A DNA stretch of 64,000 nt from a bacterium (GCA_013360215.1 JABWCP010000001.1:277144-341143); one strand, 5' to 3'; positions 1-9,778 are shown, counted from the first letter of the stretch. The notes: generated from the letters alone by a model not told the origin. Translations and numbers: made by a program.

Positions 1-2
1 GC

Positions 3-1019
3 TCAGGCTTCCGATTTGGATTCGCGCGTCATCAGATCATATACCGCCGCGCGCGGATCTTTATTTTCAAATATAACACGGTATACCTGTTCTATAATGG
101 GCATTTCTATGCCGTGTTTTTGAGCTAACGCATAAGCCGCTTTGGCTGTCTTAACGCCTTCGGCAACCATTTTCATGGAGGCTAAAATTTCTTCGAGTTT
201 TTTTCCTTGTCCTAATTGAATACCGACGCTGCGATTTCGACTCAGATCACCGGTGCATGTCAGAACCAAGTCTCCCATGCCCGAAAGACCCAAAAAGGTC
301 ATCTCTTTGGCTCCCATTTTTTTTCCGAGACGCAATATCTCCGCAACACCTCGCGTTATGAGCGCCGCACGAGTATTATGCCCATAACCAAGCCCATCAC
401 TGATGCCCGCCGCAATGGCGATAACATTTTTGAGCGCACTCGCCAGTTCCGATCCGACAATATCATCCGTTGTGTATACACGAAAACGCTCACTGGAAAA
501 AATTTTCTGGCAATATTGAGCAGCGGACGGATTTTTAGAAGAAATCGTAACGGCCGTCGGCGCACCGAGTGCCACTTCGCGTGCAAAACTCGGTCCCGAT
601 AAAAAGGCCAGTTGACTGTGTTTTGATGGTGGAATAATCTGAAGCAATAATTCCGACATGGTCAACAAAGATTCATTTTCAATTCCTTTGGTACAATTGA
701 GAATGATCGCATCGTCTTCCAAAAAAGGAACGGCACGCTGCATGACGTCTCGCGTTGCATGGGATGGATTAACCTGCAAAACCAGTTTTTTACCACGCAC
801 AGTTTGCTGTAAATCAGATGTAGCCGTCAGACTATTAGGTAAAACGACACCCGGTAAATAGGTTTTGTTTTCCCGTTGGGTCTGCATGTATTCAGCGGCT
901 TGTGCATCATGTGCCCAAATTGTAACAGGATAACCGTTACGTGCCAAATGAATAGCCATGGCTGTCCCAAAACTTCCACCGCCAATCACACCGACTTCTA
1001 CTAATTCTTTTGTATTCAT
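3..1019 (-). CDS. gpsA: NAD(P)-dependent glycerol-3-phosphate dehydrogenase
   Basis: Cytoplasmic enzyme that reduces dihydroxyacetone phosphate to sn-glycerol 3-phosphate, the backbone for phospholipid synthesis. The 338-residue protein is full length for the family. It opens with a Rossmann nucleotide-binding loop (VIGGGSFGTAMA, about residues 10-21) and carries the family segments NCTKGIE, LSGPSFARE and ALKNVIAIAAGI; the Lys in ALKN is the conserved active-site lysine. The stop lies at the very edge of the window, so the gene is complete. The upstream bases on this strand show no clear Shine-Dalgarno sequence. It is divergent from the next gene. Confidence 0.97.
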   Translation of the reverse strand: MNTKELVEVGVIGGGSFGTAMAIHLARNGYPVTIWAHDAQAAEYMQTQRENKTYLPGVVLPNSLTATSDLQQTVRGKKLVLQVNPSHATRDVMQRAVPFLEDDAIILNCTKGIENESLLTMSELLLQIIPPSKHSQLAFLSGPSFAREVALGAPTAVTISSKNPSAAQYCQKIFSSERFRVYTTDDIVGSELASALKNVIAIAAGISDGLGYGHNTRAALITRGVAEILRLGKKMGAKEMTFLGLSGMGDLVLTCTGDLSRNRSVGIQLGQGKKLEEILASMKMVAEGVKTAKAAYALAQKHGIEMPIIEQVYRVIFENKDPRAAVYDLMTRESKSEA

Positions 1020-1161
1020 GAGGAAAATATAGTATACGTTGTTTATTATATCAAGACTTATTAAAACACAAATTTTACAATAAGTTAGTTTTAACTTGAA
1101 TTTTTATTGTATCGGTAATACTTTTCCCATGTTCAAGCACTTTTCTTAGGAGAAATATTTG

Positions 1162-1719
1162 ATGAAAATTTATCTCGAAGCCGGAGTCGGCTTCCAATCC
1201 GGAACAGACGCGTATGGTAATGAAATTACCGGCTCATCTAACACAGAGTTAACCGTAAAATATTTACAAGAATATTTAAACAACCAATCTGACATACGGG
1301 ATCGAAAAACGGAAGTAATAACCACCTCCAACGCCGCCACCGTACTTGAAACGATGCAACCTGAAGATATTTTTTTGACCGTACATCTAAATTATTACAG
1401 GCAATCCCAAGGTGTGGGCTTACGCGGGTTTTATCGCAGCTCCCGTAAGCTTAATTCCGAAAAGTGCAAAGCTTTGGCTATTACTGTTACCAAAGCATTG
1501 CATGATCACACGGACGTATACTATCACGGCGTCTTCAATGAGCAACGAAATAATAAACCTCAACTCGAACCGATTTTGTCTACTAAAGCTACAGCCGCTT
1601 TGGTAGAAGTCGGTTTTAATGATGATTTTAAAACAAAATCACAATCTGAAATGTTGCATAAAAATTTAGCAGAGGGTTTAGGTAAAGGTTTAGTTCGTCA
1701 CATAAACGCTATACGCTAA
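1162..1719 (+). CDS. Degenerate Amidase_3-like protein (N-acetylmuramoyl-L-alanine amidase fold)
   Basis: A 185-residue protein that resembles the catalytic core of zinc-dependent N-acetylmuramoyl-L-alanine amidases. Matching segments are VHLNYY (His about 75, for the usual HxNx zinc ligand) and ALVEVGFNDD (Glu about 149, for the usual catalytic Glu in LVEIGFLSN). The N-terminal DPGHGG motif, which supplies the first zinc histidine, reads LEAGVGFQ here, so that ligand is missing. There is no signal peptide, which is unusual for a wall hydrolase. The ATG at 1162 is preferred over a TTG one codon upstream because AGGAGA lies 8 bases before it. It may be an inactive or repurposed amidase. Confidence 0.6.
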   Translation: MKIYLEAGVGFQSGTDAYGNEITGSSNTELTVKYLQEYLNNQSDIRDRKTEVITTSNAATVLETMQPEDIFLTVHLNYYRQSQGVGLRGFYRSSRKLNSEKCKALAITVTKALHDHTDVYYHGVFNEQRNNKPQLEPILSTKATAALVEVGFNDDFKTKSQSEMLHKNLAEGLGKGLVRHINAIR

Positions 1720-1826
1720 AAGTGACCATAAGACAAAAAAACTGTATTATTGTATTAGTATAATTACAATTGGATAGGTCACTTTCCTTTGACAAAAGTC
1801 GACTTAAAGTTCATTTTAATAAATAC

Positions 1827-1855
1827 TTGACATTGCACCAATAATCATTTATTTT
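1827..1855 (+). promoter_or_regulatory. Candidate promoter for the outer-membrane barrel gene
   Basis: A perfect -35 hexamer TTGACA is followed after 17 bases by TATTTT, a 4/6 match to the -10 box, about 100 bases before the start codon. The surrounding 235-base intergenic stretch is very AT-rich and contains a short tandem repeat of CTTAATAG. No other feature is visible in that stretch. Confidence 0.35.
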
Positions 1856-1954
1856 TTCTCAAATTACCGTCTTAATAGCTTAATAGCTTAAATCAAGAAT
1901 TATACTGATTAATATTAAAATTTATTTATAAACATCCGAAATTCGGAGGAATGT

Positions 1955-3145
1955 ATGTTGCGTAAAAAATTGATTTGGCTGAGTATGTTAATGGCAACTT
2001 CAGCCATGGTTTCCGCGCAGATCGGCAATGGGCTTGGTACCGGGCGTATGGGTACGTTTAACACCTATTCCGCATCAGTTATGGGTTCAGGCTTCTTGAG
2101 TACTTACAATCAGGGACGTTTATTCGCAGTGGCAGGACAGAGCGGATTTGGAACAATCAAAAATGTTAATTTGTATCATGCGTCCAACAATTTCACAGCA
2201 GCATATGGATTCATGGATAATTTTGATGCTTTAGTTTCTATTATTACATATCAAGACATCAATATTCGTACTGTTCGAGGTTCGCAGTCATTGGTACCAG
2301 GCGATTTATATCTCTCGATTCGAACTGGAAGTTATCAAATTGGTGAAGGTAGTTTGGAATATGGTGGATCCGTCACAGGACGTTTTCCAACCGGAGGACA
2401 GCATAATATTCCTTTTGAAGTATATCGTTCAAAGAATATCGAATTCGGTGTAATGGGATTGTTATCGTACTATAGTAATCCATATTACAAGGATCAGAGC
2501 TATAGTCTTAATTTAAATTTGGGATTTTGGAGTCACAACGATAATGGCACTGTAGTTACGCCATCGGATGATCCAAATTATTCAAAAGTTGAAAGTGACG
2601 TCAATGCTCTTGCACTTCAATATGGATTAGGTTTGCAAATCCCCGTTAGTAAAGTACATTTTATGTTGGATTTGTATGGCCTAAATTACCTCACCGCTCC
2701 TACCAAATATGTATTTAGTCGTGAATCGTTTGCTTATTCTTCTTTCGGTTTACGCTACAATCTTCGCTCATGGTTAAATGTTGGAACTTTCTTTGACTTC
2801 CAATTAGCAGGAAAATCTGACAAGACGAGCTATGATGGGAATGGCAAATTATATGGCGTTACTAAACCAGGTCAACCTGCAAATTCTTCCTCAAAAGGTG
2901 CTCCTAACTACAATACTTGGCGTTTCGGCTTCGGACTTGGGTTTAATATCCTTCCTGCCACCTTTGGTAATTCTGGTGGAGCATCCGGCGGTGAACAACG
3001 CCGCAAAAAACTTTTAGATCGCCTTATGGAAGAAGAAAAAGGGGCTCAGCGTGCATCCAATCAACTTGATAAACTAAAGAATATCCGAGTTAATGCCGAA
3101 AAAGAACTTGAGCAAATTAGATTAGAATTGGAAGGCGGACAGTAG
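1955..3145 (+). CDS. Outer-membrane beta-barrel-like protein with C-terminal coiled coil
   Basis: A 396-residue exported protein of unknown function. Residues 1-21 form a signal peptide ending in SAMVSAQ. The middle is rich in alternating Gly/Tyr/aromatic strands such as YGLGLQIP and SSFGLRYNLRSW, typical of outer-membrane barrels. A Gly/Ser linker follows, and the last 45 residues are charged and heptad-like (coiled coil). GGAGGA lies 4 bases before the ATG; another ATG at 1951 is out of frame. It sits 12 bases before glnB, so the two may be co-transcribed. It could be a porin-like channel or a structural outer-membrane protein; I do not recognise a named family. Confidence 0.65.
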   Translation: MLRKKLIWLSMLMATSAMVSAQIGNGLGTGRMGTFNTYSASVMGSGFLSTYNQGRLFAVAGQSGFGTIKNVNLYHASNNFTAAYGFMDNFDALVSIITYQDINIRTVRGSQSLVPGDLYLSIRTGSYQIGEGSLEYGGSVTGRFPTGGQHNIPFEVYRSKNIEFGVMGLLSYYSNPYYKDQSYSLNLNLGFWSHNDNGTVVTPSDDPNYSKVESDVNALALQYGLGLQIPVSKVHFMLDLYGLNYLTAPTKYVFSRESFAYSSFGLRYNLRSWLNVGTFFDFQLAGKSDKTSYDGNGKLYGVTKPGQPANSSSKGAPNYNTWRFGFGLGFNILPATFGNSGGASGGEQRRKKLLDRLMEEEKGAQRASNQLDKLKNIRVNAEKELEQIRLELEGGQ

Positions 3146-3157
3146 TATATACAGTAA

Positions 3158-3496
<339 letters not shown>

Positions 3497-3513
3497 CATA
3501 CGAGCCGTTCGAC

Positions 3514-3548
3514 GGCGAACAAGAGACATCCGAAGTGTCTCTATCGCC
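3514..3548 (+). other. Hairpin downstream of glnB
   Basis: Inverted repeat with outer arms GGCGA/TCGCC and inner arms AGAGACA/TGTCTCT, directly followed by a run of seven A. It lies between the glnB stop and a clear intrinsic terminator, so it may act as an RNA 3'-end stabiliser or as a weak terminator for the other strand. Confidence 0.4.
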
Positions 3549-3573
3549 AAAAAAAGTATATTATAGGAATTTT

Positions 3574-3604
3574 AGCCCCTGACCGAAAATCAGGGGCTTT
3601 TGAT
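3574..3604 (+). terminator. Intrinsic terminator between glnB and glnA
   Basis: Perfect 9-base-pair stem AGCCCCTGA/TCAGGGGCT with a 7-base loop, followed by a T-rich tract. It separates glnB from glnA, so glnA probably has its own promoter in the 50 bases after the hairpin. Confidence 0.85.
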
Positions 3605-3655
3605 TTTAATTAACTTAAGTAAGTAATAATTCACTTATCAACAAAGGAGCTATCG

Positions 3656-5077
3656 ATGAGCAAAGAAGCCATCAAAAAGGCTATGGACCTTGCTAAAAGC
3701 CGCAACGTTCAAGTCGTTGATCTCAAGTTTATGGATTTTATTGGTGTATGGCAGCATTTCACCATCCCTATCTATGAGCTTAACGATGAAGTTTGGGAAC
3801 AAGGTCTCGGTTTTGACGGTTCCAGTATTCGCGGTTGGAAAGCTATCAACGAAAGCGATATGCTTGTTATCCCCGATCCGAATACGGCCATGATTGACCC
3901 TTTTCAACAACCCTCGACATTGAGTATTGTGTGCGATGTACACGAACCGCTTACCAAAGAACGATTCAGTCGTTGTCCTCGCGGTATTGCTCATGCTGCC
4001 GAAGCTTATCTGAAATCCACCGGAATCGCCGATACGGCTTACTTTGGTCCGGAAGCCGAATTTTTCATTTTCGACAGTATCCGATTTGATCAGACACAAA
4101 ATGCCGGCTATTATTACATTGACTCGATCGAAGGTGTATGGAATCGTGGCCGCGATGAAAACCCCAATTTAGGTTACAAGATTAGAAACAAAGAAGGTTA
4201 CTTCCCCGTTCCCCCGGCTGATCAATTTCAAAATATGCGTAATGAAATGATAATGATCATGCACGAATGCGGGCTTCACGTCGAACGTCAACACCACGAA
4301 GTCGCAACGGCCGGTCAAGCAGAAATTGATTACAAATTTAACAGCCTTGTTCGTTCCGGTGACGATCTTATGCTTTTCAAATACATCGTTAAAAATGTAG
4401 CCTGGAAGTACGGTAAAACGGCTACCTTTATGCCAAAACCTATTTTCGGCGATAACGGCTCGGGTATGCACGTTCACATGAGCCTTTGGAAAGCAGGACA
4501 ACCTCTTTTTGCCGGCAATCAATATGCAGGACTGAGCGAGCTCGCACTGTACTTTATTGGCGGTATTCTAAAACATACCAAAGCACTCAACGCCTTGGCA
4601 AACCCTACGACGAACTCCTACAAGCGTCTTACGCCGGGATTTGAAGCACCTGTCAATCTCGCCTATTCACAAAGTAATCGTTCGGCGGCTGTACGCATAC
4701 CGATGTATTCCAATAGCCCTAAAGCGAAACGTGTAGAATACCGTTGCCCCGATCCGAGTTGCAATCCCTATCTTGCGTTTGCAGCCATGATGATGGCCGG
4801 TCTTGATGGTATTCTCAATAAAATTCACCCGGGTAATCCCCTAGATAAAAACATCTACGACCTTGCTCCGGACGAATTGGCCAAAGTACCTTCGACCTGC
4901 GCATCGTTGGATGAAGCATTGCGTGCATTAGAAAACGATCATGACTTCCTTCTCAAAGGCGATGTCTTCACAGAAGATGTGATCAAATCTTGGATCAGCT
5001 ATAAGTATGAAAACGAAGTAAACCCCATGCGTCTGCGTCCGCATCCGTATGAATTTGCTTTGTACTACGATATGTGA
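3656..5077 (+). CDS. glnA: Type I glutamine synthetase
   Basis: Condenses glutamate and ammonia into glutamine using ATP; the central ammonium assimilation enzyme, acting as a cytoplasmic dodecamer. The 473-residue length fits GSI. Visible motifs are the latch [10 protein letters not shown], the metal/glutamate site FGPEAEFF, the ATP-site region [17 protein letters not shown], and NRSAAVRIP. Tyr401 in NIYDL corresponds to the adenylylation Tyr of GSI-beta enzymes, so GlnE-type control is possible although glnE is not in the window. AAAGGAG precedes the ATG. Terminators on both sides suggest a single-gene transcript. Confidence 0.97.
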   Translation: MSKEAIKKAMDLAKSRNVQVVDLKFMDFIGVWQHFTIPIYELNDEVWEQGLGFDGSSIRGWKAINESDMLVIPDPNTAMIDPFQQPSTLSIVCDVHEPLTKERFSRCPRGIAHAAEAYLKSTGIADTAYFGPEAEFFIFDSIRFDQTQNAGYYYIDSIEGVWNRGRDENPNLGYKIRNKEGYFPVPPADQFQNMRNEMIMIMHECGLHVERQHHEVATAGQAEIDYKFNSLVRSGDDLMLFKYIVKNVAWKYGKTATFMPKPIFGDNGSGMHVHMSLWKAGQPLFAGNQYAGLSELALYFIGGILKHTKALNALANPTTNSYKRLTPGFEAPVNLAYSQSNRSAAVRIPMYSNSPKAKRVEYRCPDPSCNPYLAFAAMMMAGLDGILNKIHPGNPLDKNIYDLAPDELAKVPSTCASLDEALRALENDHDFLLKGDVFTEDVIKSWISYKYENEVNPMRLRPHPYEFALYYDM

Positions 5078-5098
5078 TCGTTTGAACTCCACTCTGTT

Positions 5099-5129
5099 AA
5101 AAAGCCGGTGCTCACGCATCGGCTTTTTT
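5099..5129 (+). terminator. Intrinsic terminator after glnA
   Basis: Stem AAAAAGCCGGTG / CATCGGCTTTTT with one G-T wobble and a 6-base loop, ending in a T run. It may work in both directions because both flanks are A/T runs. Confidence 0.85.
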
Positions 5130-5198
5130 ATTTTTGACTTTTCTGAGCGAATTGGTTAATTTCGCACGCATTTTTTTAACCATAGGAATCATACTGCC

Positions 5199-6309
5199 GT
5201 GATTGAAATTTCCGACATCGAAAAAAAACTCGAACTCGCTCAATTTAAAATTTCAGAATTGCGGAGGTTTCTTTGACGTCGATCAACGTGATCAAAAAAT
5301 AGCCAACCTCGAAGCCCAGACCACCGTTGAAGGTTTTTGGAATGACAATCAGCGTGCGCAACAGATCATGCAACAGATTGCCTCTGAGCGCGCATGGGTC
5401 GATCAATGGAAAAAGCTGGATGCGCAATGCGAAGATCTGAATATGCTTTTAGAGATCGCTGAAGAGGAAAATGACGAAGCTACAATCAAGTCCATTGATA
5501 CCGAACTGACCGAACTCGAAAAGGCGCTTGCACACCTGGAGTTGCGCGCTTATTTCACTAATCCGGAAGATAACAAAAGCACTGTTCTTACGATTCACCC
5601 CGGTGCCGGCGGAACAGAGTCCCAGGATTGGGCGGAGATGCTTATGCGCATGTACCAACGCTGGGCCGCCAATCGCGGCATGCAGTGCCAGATTCTTGAT
5701 ATTCTTGACGGTGATGGTGCAGGCATTAAGAGCGTGACGATGGAAATTTCCGGTGAATTTGCATTTGGTCTGCTCAAATGTGAAAGCGGCGTACACCGTC
5801 TGGTGCGGATATCCCCTTTTGACTCCAACGCACGCCGTCACACGTCATTTGCGTCAGTATATGCTTATCCAGAAATGGAGGAAGTCGAAGCCAAGATCGA
5901 AATTAATCCCGCGGATATCAAAATGGATACGTATCGCTCTGGGGGTAAAGGTGGCCAAAATGTAAACAAAGTAGAAACAGCCGTGCGACTGACGCATATT
6001 CCTTCCGGCATTGTCGTGGCGTGTCAGGTAGAACGTTCACAGCATAAAAACCGCGATCTGGCTATGAAGCTTCTGATCTCCAAGCTTTATCAAATGCGTA
6101 AAAAAGAAGAACAAGATAAATTAGACAAACTTGAGAGCGCCAAATCCGATATCGCATGGGGCAATCAAATCCGTTCTTACGTTTTTCATCCGTATAATCT
6201 CGTAAAAGATCACCGCACCGATACCGAGACAAGCAACGTGCAGGCTGTCATGGATGGTGATATTGATATGTTTATCGAAGCCTGCCTCAAACAAAAAGTC
6301 GTTCAATAA
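5199..6309 (+). CDS. prfB: Peptide chain release factor 2 (programmed +1 frameshift)
   Basis: RF2 recognises UGA and UAA stop codons on the ribosome and triggers peptide release. Translation begins at a GTG and runs 25 codons, ending ...SELRRFL, to an in-frame TGA; the rest of the protein lies in the +1 frame, giving 369 residues. The E. coli leader also has 25 codons. The main frame has the UGA-reading SPF tripeptide (VRISPFDSN), the catalytic GGQ ([11 protein letters not shown]) and SQHKNRD. A continuous reading frame from a TTG at 5203 would give a nonsense N terminus, so the frameshifted form is preferred. argS follows after 6 bases. Confidence 0.95.
5263..5277 (+). promoter_or_regulatory. 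prfB programmed +1 frameshift site
   Basis: An internal Shine-Dalgarno-like GGAGG is followed, after 3 bases, by the shift codon CTT and the in-frame stop TGA plus C. The spacing and the CTT-TGA-C core match the classical autoregulatory RF2 site: low RF2 makes the ribosome pause at UGA and slip +1, restoring RF2 synthesis. Confidence 0.95.
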
Positions 6310-6315
6310 TAAGTC

Positions 6316-8013
6316 ATGAAAAGTTACCTCGAACAACAGCTCCACTCCGCTTTAAAAGCATTAAACATAGTGCCCGATTGTGAAATAATTTTCACTAAAA
6401 CAAAGGATGAACGTTTTGGTAATGTGGCGACAAATTTGGCAATGAATCTCGCCAAAACTCAAAAAACGAATCCTCGCGAATTGGCGCAAAAAATTGTTGA
6501 CCATCTCCAGCTTGATTCATCCTTAGTCACCAAAGCGGAAGTTGCCGGTGGCGGATTTATCAATTTTTTTTTCAGCCCCAATTACCTTTTTGCTCAACTC
6601 AAAACTATACTGCTGCAAAGTGAAGAATATGGTCGTCATCGTTTTGGGACGAATCAACGGGTTGATGTCGAATTTGTCAGCGCAAATCCAACAGGTCCTT
6701 TATCTATAGGTCACGGGCGTCAGGCGGTGCTCGGCGATGTTCTTTGCAGATTATTATCCAATGCCGGTTATCAAGTTACACGCGAATATTATTTTAATAA
6801 TGCCGGTGTTCAGATGAAAAAATTAGGCGAATCCGTACGCCTACGGTATTTGGAATTGTTGGGTGAGAACATCACTTTTCCTGAAAAACATTACGAAGGC
6901 GAATATATACGCGACATCGCTGCCGATATAAAATCACAATACGGCGAATCCTGGAAATCTTATGATTTCGAACCCTTCAAGTCCTTTGCCGAGGATGTAT
7001 TATTTGCCAATATCAGAAAAGTCTTAGGTCGCATCGGACTAAAATTTGACGTTTATTACAATGAAGACTCCTTGTACAAAGATGGAAAAATCGAAGCTTT
7101 GCTCAAATCGTTTGCGGCTAAAAACCTAACCTATGTCAAAGAAAACGCTACCTGGCTAAAAACTTCCGAATTTTCTTATGATCACGGACCTAAACCCGAA
7201 AATGATAAAGTCATCGTAAAATCAACCGGCGAGCCAACTTATCGTTTGCCGGATATGGCCTACCATGTTACCAAATTTGAGCGCGGCTTTGATCATATCA
7301 TTGACATTTTCGGCGCGGATCATATCGCCGAATACCCCGATGTATTAGCCGGACTTAAGGCCTTAGGTTATGACACCTCGCATGTGCGCGTTCTCATTCA
7401 TCAGTTTGTGACATTGATGAAAGAAGGAGAAATCCTCAAAATGTCCAAACGTAAAGCTAATTTCGTAACTATTGATGAATTAATTGATTTGCTTGGGCCT
7501 GATGTGTTTCGTTATTTTCTCATCATGCGCAGTCACAATTCGCATCTTAATTTTGATCTCGAATTGGCTCAAAAGCAGTCTATGGAAAATCCCGCGTATT
7601 ACATACAAAATGCCCACGCGCGTATTTGTTCAATTGAGAAAAAAGCCGGTGAACGCGGCATTTTGTTCTCTGTTTCCAATGAAATTAAATTGGATCTATT
7701 GAAAGCAGACGAGGAAACCACCATCATTGAAAAACTTCTACAATTTCCGGAACTCACTGCGCGGCTTGCTAAAAATCTCGAACCGCATCCGCTCACTACG
7801 TATCTTGAGGAATTGGCCGGTGTATATCACCATTATCAGACGGCAGGCAAGAAAAATCCAGACCTGCGTGTTATCACAGAGGATAAAGCTTTATCTGAAG
7901 CACGTCTTGCTTTATGTATCGCCGTTCGCATCGTTTTACGTCGAGGTCTTGATATTTTAGGCATCCATGCTCCGGAATATATGGCGCGTGATCAGGTTGA
8001 TGAAACAGTTTGA
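6316..8013 (+). CDS. argS: Arginyl-tRNA synthetase
   Basis: Class I aminoacyl-tRNA synthetase that charges tRNA-Arg. The 565-residue protein has the N-terminal ArgRS-specific domain (residues 1-110), the HIGH-type motif in NPTGPLSIGHGR (about 125-134), the KMSK motif KMSKR (375-379), and the C-terminal anticodon-binding helical domain that starts near NPAYYIQNAHAR. It is 6 bases downstream of prfB and probably co-transcribed. Nothing unusual was seen. Confidence 0.97.
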   Translation: MKSYLEQQLHSALKALNIVPDCEIIFTKTKDERFGNVATNLAMNLAKTQKTNPRELAQKIVDHLQLDSSLVTKAEVAGGGFINFFFSPNYLFAQLKTILLQSEEYGRHRFGTNQRVDVEFVSANPTGPLSIGHGRQAVLGDVLCRLLSNAGYQVTREYYFNNAGVQMKKLGESVRLRYLELLGENITFPEKHYEGEYIRDIAADIKSQYGESWKSYDFEPFKSFAEDVLFANIRKVLGRIGLKFDVYYNEDSLYKDGKIEALLKSFAAKNLTYVKENATWLKTSEFSYDHGPKPENDKVIVKSTGEPTYRLPDMAYHVTKFERGFDHIIDIFGADHIAEYPDVLAGLKALGYDTSHVRVLIHQFVTLMKEGEILKMSKRKANFVTIDELIDLLGPDVFRYFLIMRSHNSHLNFDLELAQKQSMENPAYYIQNAHARICSIEKKAGERGILFSVSNEIKLDLLKADEETTIIEKLLQFPELTARLAKNLEPHPLTTYLEELAGVYHHYQTAGKKNPDLRVITEDKALSEARLALCIAVRIVLRRGLDILGIHAPEYMARDQVDETV

Positions 8014-8019
8014 AATAAA

Positions 8020-8046
8020 TTGACTTTCCGTGGTGCGTTGTATACA
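8020..8046 (+). promoter_or_regulatory. Candidate promoter for the PfkB-family kinase gene
   Basis: TTGACT is followed after 15 bases by TATACA, or after 17 bases by TACATT, in the 70-base gap after argS. An ATTGCG element just after the -10 region recurs near the promoter candidate at 12054. The spacing is not ideal, so confidence is modest. Confidence 0.35.
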
Positions 8047-8083
8047 TTGCGCCGCATTTAATTGAAAATTTCAGGAGAAAAAT

Positions 8084-8992
8084 GTGGATATATTGGTTGT
8101 CGGTTCGGTCGCTTTAGATTCAGTAGAAACACCTTTTGGTAAAGTCGAAGACGCCGTCGGAGGTTCTGCTACTTTTTTCAGTGCAGCGGCCAGTTATTTT
8201 GCTCCGGTCAATCTTGTGGCGGTCGTCGGTAACGACTACCCTATGCATGCTATCGAATATCTTAAATCACGCCGTGTTGATTTTAAAGGATTACAAGTTG
8301 AACAAGGCGAGACATTTCGCTGGGCAGGTCGTTATAATTATGATCTGAATCAACGCGACACAATCTACACCCACCTCAATGTATTTCAAAACTTCAAACC
8401 ACATATTCCCGATGCTTATAAATCATCACAATATGTGTTTTTAGGCAATATCGCTCCTGAATTACAGTTTGATGTGTTGGATCAAGTCCAATCGCCTAAA
8501 TTAGTCGCTTTAGATACAATGAATTTTTGGATTGAAGGCAGTCAAAAAGCATTACGCAAAGTTCTTGAACGCATTGACATCTTTATTCTCAACGACTCCG
8601 AAGCAAGACAACTGGCCAATCAACCCAATTTGATAAAAGCCGCCAAAGAAATTTTTAAAATGGGTCCTAAAGCGATTGTGATTAAAAAAGGTGAATACGG
8701 CGCAGCACTCATAACACCTGATGCACAATTTAATGTGCCGGCTTATCCTTTGGAAGACGTGTATGATCCGACCGGTGCCGGAGACACCTTTGCCGGTGGT
8801 TTCATGGGTTATATCGCTAAAACAGATGATGCATCATTTGAAAATCTCAAGCGTGCCGTAGTCTATGGCAGCGCGATGGCCTCATTTTGCGTACAAGACT
8901 TTAGTATCAATGCCTTAAAGGAGCTTTCCGAAGATAAAATTTTTGATCGCGTTCTTGCATTCAAACAACTCAGCCATTTTGAAGAAAAATAG
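8084..8992 (+). CDS. PfkB/ribokinase-family carbohydrate kinase
   Basis: Cytoplasmic kinase that phosphorylates a sugar or nucleoside using ATP; the exact substrate cannot be read from sequence. The 302-residue protein has the N-terminal PfkB GG region (AVGGSATFFSAAA) and the C-terminal signature DPTGAGDTFAGG, with Asp234 as the expected catalytic base. The start is GTG with AGGAG 6 bases upstream; an overlapping ATG at 8082 is out of frame. The next gene, a PTS EIIA protein, begins 15 bases later. Adenosine kinase or an ADP-sugar-type kinase are alternatives. Confidence 0.88.
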   Translation: MDILVVGSVALDSVETPFGKVEDAVGGSATFFSAAASYFAPVNLVAVVGNDYPMHAIEYLKSRRVDFKGLQVEQGETFRWAGRYNYDLNQRDTIYTHLNVFQNFKPHIPDAYKSSQYVFLGNIAPELQFDVLDQVQSPKLVALDTMNFWIEGSQKALRKVLERIDIFILNDSEARQLANQPNLIKAAKEIFKMGPKAIVIKKGEYGAALITPDAQFNVPAYPLEDVYDPTGAGDTFAGGFMGYIAKTDDASFENLKRAVVYGSAMASFCVQDFSINALKELSEDKIFDRVLAFKQLSHFEEK

Positions 8993-9007
8993 AGTGGATA
9001 TTTTTGT

Positions 9008-9475
9008 ATGAAACTGAGCGAAATTCTTAACGCCAAACTCATTCGTATCCCGCTACTCCAATCTAACAAGCAGGATATTATTTTAGAAATGCTGGATGTT
9101 TTGGTTGCGTCCGGAAAAATAAGCAATCGGGAAAAGGTATTACAATCCGTTCTTGAACGCGAACAAATGATGAGCACCGGCATAGGTAACAGCGTTGCTA
9201 TCCCGCACGGGAAATCCTCCGGCGTGGAAGAACTGCAAGTAGCTTTGGGAATCACGGCTCAGGATATCAATTTTGACGCATTAGACGGCAAACCTGTACG
9301 TATCATATTTATGCTCGTCGGACCCGAAAAGGCTTCCAGTCTGCATATCAAAATGTTATCCCGCATTTCGCGGTTGCTCAATCAAGCACCATTTCGGAAA
9401 AAACTGACCGATGCCCAATCGGCCGATGAAATAATGCAAATCATTTCAGATGAAGAAAAACTTTTGGAAGGTTAA
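9008..9475 (+). CDS. ptsN: PTS EIIA-type regulatory protein (PtsN-like)
   Basis: Single EIIA domain of the fructose/nitrogen PTS class, 155 residues. The phosphorylatable histidine is His67 in VAIPHGKS. Proteins like this are usually regulatory (PtsN/EIIA-Ntr), taking phosphate from an HPr-like partner and controlling kinases or transport rather than importing sugar. No EIIB or EIIC and no HPr or EI lies in the window, which supports a regulatory role. It follows the sugar kinase gene closely and overlaps the convergent yhbY-type gene by 4 bases at the 3' ends. Confidence 0.85.
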   Translation: MKLSEILNAKLIRIPLLQSNKQDIILEMLDVLVASGKISNREKVLQSVLEREQMMSTGIGNSVAIPHGKSSGVEELQVALGITAQDINFDALDGKPVRIIFMLVGPEKASSLHIKMLSRISRLLNQAPFRKKLTDAQSADEIMQIISDEEKLLEG

Positions 9476-9771
9476 TCCGGAAGCGTAATGATTGGTTTTT
9501 CGTGGTGGCATTTATATAGCAAAATATTATTGCCGATAATCTGAACAATTTGTGACTGTGTCCCCTCGCTGATCATTTCAGCTACTTCTTTCTTATCCAA
9601 ATCACAGCCGTCTTGCACTTTGACCTTGATCAATTCTTTGGTATTAAAACCGTTATTGACGGATAAGTACGTGTTATCCGTAATACCGGATTTTCCTACC
9701 GAAATGGTTGCTTTAATGGCGTTTCCCAAGCCACGTAAAAAACGTTTTTGTTTTCCTGTTAATTCCGACAA
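9472..9771 (-). CDS. yhbY: YhbY/CRM-domain RNA-binding protein
   Basis: Small single-domain protein of the CRS1-YhbY (CRM) family, which binds pre-50S ribosomal particles. It starts LSELTGKQKRFLRGLG and carries the conserved basic core VGKSGIT and ELIKVKVQDGC; E. coli YhbY begins in the same place. I chose the TTG at 9771 (99 residues) because GAGG lies 5 bases before it and the preceding gene stops just upstream. The alternative ATG at 9819 adds 16 residues without homology and overlaps the preceding gene by 41 bases. Last gene of the minus-strand pspC operon. Confidence 0.87.
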   Translation of the reverse strand: MSELTGKQKRFLRGLGNAIKATISVGKSGITDNTYLSVNNGFNTKELIKVKVQDGCDLDKKEVAEMISEGTQSQIVQIIGNNILLYKCHHEKPIITLPD

Positions 9772-9778
9772 ATGATCC

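Noticed and set aside
1077-1110. Nested inverted repeats in the gpsA-amidase gap (ACAATAA/TTATTGT and AAGTTA/TAACTT)
   Set aside because: AT-only stems in an AT-rich gap are expected by chance, and there is no gene end here for a terminator.
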